From Thermococcaceae archaeon (GTDB taxonomy: Archaea > Methanobacteriota_B > Thermococci > Thermococcales > Thermococcaceae): a DNA stretch of 9,168 bases. The position numbers and the translations under genes were made by a program. Below the pieces are notes generated by a model. The model worked only from the letters and a program-made list of their open reading frames with translations. It did not search any database and had not been told where the DNA came from. The stretch lies in contig JALSON010000266.1 of the NCBI GenBank assembly GCA_026986455.1, positions 1 to 9,168 on the forward strand, given 5' to 3'. Shown in pieces: positions 7,211-9,168 of this stretch (positions are counted from its first letter, which is position 1; each line of letters opens with the position of its first letter).

Positions 7211-8050
7211 ATGTTGGCGGTTGGAAGCGGTGGAAAGCATCTTGAGGAAGAACTCAGAAAGCTCGGCGGCGATCTGGTTGGGATTGAGATAAAGAAGTTT
7301 CCCGACGGTGAGAAATATGTGTGTGTTTCCGGTTCTCCAAGGGAAGCTACCGTCGTTCAGTCGACCTTCGCCCCTCAGGACGAGCATATAGTTGAGCTGC
7401 TCCTCATAGCTGATGCCCTCAGGGAGAACGGGGCCGAGAAGCTCAGGGCTGTCGTTCCTTACCTTGCATACAGCAGACAGGACAGGGTCACGAAGAACGG
7501 AGAGCCTGTGAGCGTGAGGGCAATAATGAAAACTCTGGGCGTCTATTATGATGAGCTCTATGTTTTTGACATTCACAATCCCGGAACACTGAGGTTCTTT
7601 CCGGGGAAGGCCGTCAACCTCTCGCCGGCAAAGGCCATGGCCGAATATTTCGGGGAGAGGCTTGGCGATGGAATAGTTCTCGCCCCCGATAAAGGAGCGC
7701 TGGGGAGAGCAAAGGCCGTTGCAGAAAAGCTTGGCCTTGAGTACAGCCACTTTGAGAAGGAGCGTATATCACCCACAGAGGTTCGAATGAAGCCGGTCGA
7801 TGTTGATGTCGCTGGCAGGAACGTGCTCATAGTCGATGACATCATAAGCACCGGCGGAACTATGATTCGCGCAGCGAACCTGCTCAAGGACATGGGTGCG
7901 GAGAAGGTTTTCGTTGCTGCAACCCATGGCGTTTTCGCCGAGGGAGCCATAGAGCGCGTTGGCAAAGCCGTCGATGAGCTTGCGGTCACCAATACAATCC
8001 CAACGCCTGTCTCAAAGATAAGCGTGGTGCCTGAGATAGTGAAGCTGTGA
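7211..8050 (+). CDS. prs: Ribose-phosphate pyrophosphokinase (PRPP synthetase)
   Basis: Makes 5-phosphoribosyl 1-pyrophosphate from ribose 5-phosphate and ATP in the cytoplasm, the precursor of nucleotides, histidine and tryptophan. The 279-residue length matches short archaeal enzymes, which are smaller than bacterial ones (about 315). Visible motifs: [10 protein letters not shown] at 28-37; [18 protein letters not shown] at 84-101 (ATP and catalytic site); VFDIHNPG at 118-125 with H122; the flexible-loop KxR catalytic pair at K183 and R185 (KER); and the PRPP-binding loop [13 protein letters not shown] at 205-217. The frame extends upstream to 7136, but ATG 7211 is the start because it follows GGTGG and gives the family N-terminus [10 protein letters not shown]. 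It has its own promoter and is followed after nine bases by a small membrane protein gene. Confidence 0.97.
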   Translation: MLAVGSGGKHLEEELRKLGGDLVGIEIKKFPDGEKYVCVSGSPREATVVQSTFAPQDEHIVELLLIADALRENGAEKLRAVVPYLAYSRQDRVTKNGEPVSVRAIMKTLGVYYDELYVFDIHNPGTLRFFPGKAVNLSPAKAMAEYFGERLGDGIVLAPDKGALGRAKAVAEKLGLEYSHFEKERISPTEVRMKPVDVDVAGRNVLIVDDIISTGGTMIRAANLLKDMGAEKVFVAATHGVFAEGAIERVGKAVDELAVTNTIPTPVSKISVVPEIVKL

Positions 8051-8059
8051 GGGGAGTTT

Positions 8060-8356
8060 ATGGCCCGGCCGGTATCCCTTCTTTCCCTCCTAATTTTTCT
8101 AACGTTCTTTGGCGGAGGCTTCATAATACTAACATCTTTTCTGGTGGGTGGTGCCTTGGGATCAAGGATTCCATCTGCGAAGAGTCTGTCCATAGTTCTC
8201 TCACTTATGCTTCTCCTGCCTCTGGCGAAGAGGTTCTTCCTTGCCGTGGGACTGGACGAGGATTCGTCCAGAAAGCTGGCTTTAATCGTTGGGCTCCTCT
8301 CAGTTTTGGTCTTCTATATGACAATACCAAGGGCCTGTGGGTGCTGCCGTCCATGA
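8060..8356 (+). CDS. Small three-segment membrane protein downstream of prs
   Basis: I do not recognise this 98-residue protein. It has three hydrophobic segments at about 6-31, 43-63 and 71-89, separated by short loops, and a cysteine-rich tail (RACGCCRP). A charged GLDEDS stretch at 64-69 precedes the last segment. The start is ATG 8060 with GGGGAG at 8051-8056. It follows prs by nine bases, so it is probably in the same transcript. Its stop overlaps the start of the next small membrane gene as ATGA. The next gene carries a matching GLNED motif before its last hydrophobic segment, so the two look like diverged tandem copies or partners in one complex. No transport or enzymatic motif is visible. 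Confidence 0.72.
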   Translation: MARPVSLLSLLIFLTFFGGGFIILTSFLVGGALGSRIPSAKSLSIVLSLMLLLPLAKRFFLAVGLDEDSSRKLALIVGLLSVLVFYMTIPRACGCCRP

Positions 8357-8620
8357 GGAGAGCCTTCCTTTACACCGCTGGCTTTACCGTCATGATGCTC
8401 ATAGCCTCCCTTGACTTCCTTCTCTTTGTTGACCGCTTGCTCCAGCTGAGGGGAAAGGTGTTGCCCTTCTTAGTTTCTCTTTCCATGGTTTTTTTTGGGA
8501 GGCTACGTCGCGATGAGTGCTGGGAAAAGCATCGGTTTGAATGAAGACGAGATTGAGACCGTGGCATTGATTAGCTCCATCTCCACGGGCATGCTACTCA
8601 TGCTGTTTTTCCTCTTTTAA
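8353..8620 (+). pseudogene. Second small membrane protein, frameshifted at a T8 run
   Basis: Starts at ATG 8353, overlapping the previous stop by ATGA. In the starting frame it reads 63 residues and ends at TGA 8542-8544; its last part (GRLRRDECWEKHRFE) is unlike a membrane protein. Removing one T from the run of eight T at 8489-8496 would instead give an 88-residue protein ending at TAA 8618-8620. That version reads GGYVAMSAGKSIGLNEDEIE and then a hydrophobic helix (TVALISS, STGMLLMLFFLF). It then has the same plan as the upstream protein: hydrophobic segments near 8-28 and 33-52, a GLxED motif, and a C-terminal segment. The shifted frame is therefore very likely the ancestral one. The break could be a real mutation, a homopolymer sequencing error, or programmed slippage; the sequence alone cannot decide. 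Confidence 0.6.
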
Positions 8621-8736
8621 TCCTCCAAAAAAATTTTATCATTTTTATGTCTAAAATTATGCATTTTATCGGCGCTTTTTGACAGCTTCTTTTTCAAAAA
8701 TCCCCTCTGAGGAGGATTTTGCAAAAATTTTGTATC
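8621..8736 (+). promoter_or_regulatory. AT-rich rRNA promoter region
   Basis: This stretch is strikingly A/T-rich between the prs operon end and the GC-rich leader. Candidate TATA-like boxes are AAATTTTATC (about 8631-8640), GCATTTTATC (about 8661-8670) and GCAAAAATTTTG (8721-8732). None is a clean TTTATATA consensus with a perfect BRE, so the actual start site cannot be fixed. T-rich tracts at the 5' side may also end the prs transcript. Confidence 0.5.
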
Positions 8737-8849
8737 GGTGGGGTTCCCCCCTATTGGATGGAGCGCCCGAACAGGGTGCGACAAAGCCCAGGTGACAAGA
8801 CGGCGGCGTCGGGGGGAACGGGTGCAAAGCACCCAGCATGAACCCCGCC
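8737..8849 (+). ncRNA. Structured rRNA leader domain with 10-bp closing stem
   Basis: GGTGGGGTTC at 8737-8746 pairs perfectly (one G-U) with GAACCCCGCC at 8840-8849, closing a 113-base domain. Inside, CCCCC at 8747-8751 pairs with 8812-8816, and a separate hairpin GGGTGC-AAA-GCACCC occupies 8820-8834, giving a three-way junction. Within the long arm are two hairpins: GCGCCC/GGGTGC at 8763-8768 and 8774-8779, and GACG-GCGG-CGTC at 8799-8810. The nested pairing and high GC content are what a thermophile RNA needs. I see no open reading frame of quality here. It could be part of the pre-rRNA leader that is removed, or a separate stable RNA. I could not match it to RNase P RNA or SRP RNA signatures. 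Confidence 0.5.
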
Positions 8850-8858
8850 CTCCAACCA

Positions 8859-8928
8859 TGGGCACAGCAGGTGCGCTCCCAAGGAAACCCCGAAAGGGGG
8901 AACCCTTGGGGGTAAGGCAGGCCCAACA
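8859..8928 (+). ncRNA. H/ACA-guide-like hairpin in the 16S leader
   Basis: The lower stem is TGGGC (8859-8863) with GCCCA (8921-8925). An internal loop of about 12 bases on the 5' side and 8 on the 3' side follows. The upper stem is CTCCCAAGG (8876-8884) with CCTTGGGGG (8904-8912). An A-rich internal loop and CCCC-GAAA-GGGG with a GNRA tetraloop cap it. ACA follows at 8926-8928, 14 bases from the top of the internal loop. This spacing and the 9-bp upper stem fit archaeal H/ACA pseudouridine guides. Against it, the apical loop lacks the tandem G-A pairs of a canonical K-turn. It may simply be leader structure. Confidence 0.3.
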
Positions 8929-8945
8929 TCCCGACTAAACCCCGG

Positions 8946-8988
8946 ACGGAATTTGGTACTTCCCCTTGAGGGAAGTCCCACCGGCCGT
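8946..8988 (+). other. Stem-loop just upstream of mature 16S rRNA
   Basis: ACTTCCC (8958-8964) pairs with GGGAAGT (8970-8976) around a CTTGA loop. The stem can continue through GGT/ACC past a CCC bulge, and ACGG (8946-8949) can pair with CCGT (8985-8988). It ends 12 bases before the 16S 5' end, so it may take part in leader processing. The archaeal bulge-helix-bulge normally pairs the leader with the sequence beyond the 16S 3' end, which is not in this window. Confidence 0.4.
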
Positions 8989-9000
8989 ACTCCTTGCTCA

Positions 9001-9168
9001 ATTCCGGTTGATCCTGCCGGAGGCCACTGCTATGGGGGTCCGACTAAGCCATGCGAGTCATGGGGCGCCTTGCGCGCACCGGCGGACGGCTCAGTAACAC
9101 GTCGGTAACCTACCCTCGGGAGGGGGATAACCCCGGGAAACTGGGGCTAATCCCCCATAGGCCTGAGG
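9001..9168 (+). rRNA. 16S ribosomal RNA, 5' end only
   Basis: ATTCCGGTTGATCCTGCCGG at the start is the universal archaeal 16S 5' end, the site of the common archaeal forward primer. Following segments (GGCGGACGGCTCAGTAACAC and AACCCCGGGAAACTGGGGC) are conserved 16S helices. Only 168 bases are present and the rest runs off the window. The short variable helix after GCGAGTCATGGGGC is of Thermococcus type and differs from the longer Pyrococcus version as I recall it. In Thermococcales the operon usually continues as tRNA-Ala and 23S rRNA. It lies in the same direction as the prs operon. Confidence 0.98.

Noticed and set aside
8876..8912. Canonical K-turn in the apical part of the leader hairpin
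   Set aside because: The internal loop has A-A-A opposite G-A-A-C and does not provide the tandem G-A and A-G pairs that a K-turn needs, so L7Ae binding is not supported.
8737..8990. RNase P RNA or SRP 7S RNA in the 16S leader
   Set aside because: GAGGGAAGTCC at 8968-8978 resembles a RNase P conserved block, but it is one arm of a local hairpin and the other conserved blocks (ACAGAA, GGCTTA) are missing. The SRP S-domain GGAAGGGAGCA-type motif was not seen either.
8617..9001. Several open frames over the rRNA leader on both strands
   Set aside because: They arise from GC-rich structured RNA sequence, with Pro/Arg/Gly-rich composition, no ribosome-binding sites and overlap with base-paired stems.
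1..9168. CRISPR arrays, tRNA genes, insertion sequences
   Set aside because: No regularly spaced direct repeats, no tRNA T-loop or D-loop pattern, and no transposase frame or terminal repeats were seen on either strand.

Overview
The window comes from a hyperthermophilic euryarchaeon of the order Thermococcales, most likely Thermococcus. Three things support this. The last 168 bases are the 5' end of an archaeal 16S rRNA with Thermococcus-like sequence. The gene set (FAU-1, RadB, archaeal-type PRPP synthetase, DUF835, DUF1614, ASCH) is typical of the order. Genes start after GGTGA or GGAGG ribosome-binding sites, and several have TTTATA-type archaeal promoters at the right distance. No CRISPR array, insertion sequence or tRNA was seen.

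Layout. (1) 1-618, minus: N-terminal part of a membrane-anchored DUF835 protein, cut by the window edge. (2) 748-1671, minus: moaA, the radical-SAM enzyme that starts molybdenum/tungsten cofactor synthesis. (3) 1787-3917, plus: an unrecognised 249-residue protein whose 3' end overlaps the gene for the rRNA-processing ribonuclease FAU-1. (4) 3919-4526, minus: a vapBC toxin-antitoxin pair that meets FAU-1 tail to tail with one base between them. (5) 4620-5946, minus: a metallo-beta-lactamase-fold UPF0173 hydrolase followed by radB. (6) 6105-7155, plus, divergent from (5): an ASCH-domain protein and a DUF1614 membrane protein. (7) 7211-8620, plus: prs (PRPP synthetase) followed by two small related membrane proteins, the second broken by a frameshift at a run of eight T. 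(8) 8621-9168, plus: AT-rich rRNA promoter region, a very GC-rich structured leader, and the start of 16S rRNA.

How the genes fit together. Most are housekeeping genes: cofactor synthesis, nucleotide precursor supply (prs), recombination (radB) and RNA processing (fau-1, rRNA). The vapBC pair is the only clearly accessory element. The less explained parts are the prs-linked membrane protein pair, the 249-residue partner of FAU-1, and the leader RNA in front of 16S rRNA. That leader folds on paper into a closed three-way-junction domain followed by a hairpin that resembles an H/ACA guide. I did not find clear evidence for a new multi-gene defence or metabolic system.
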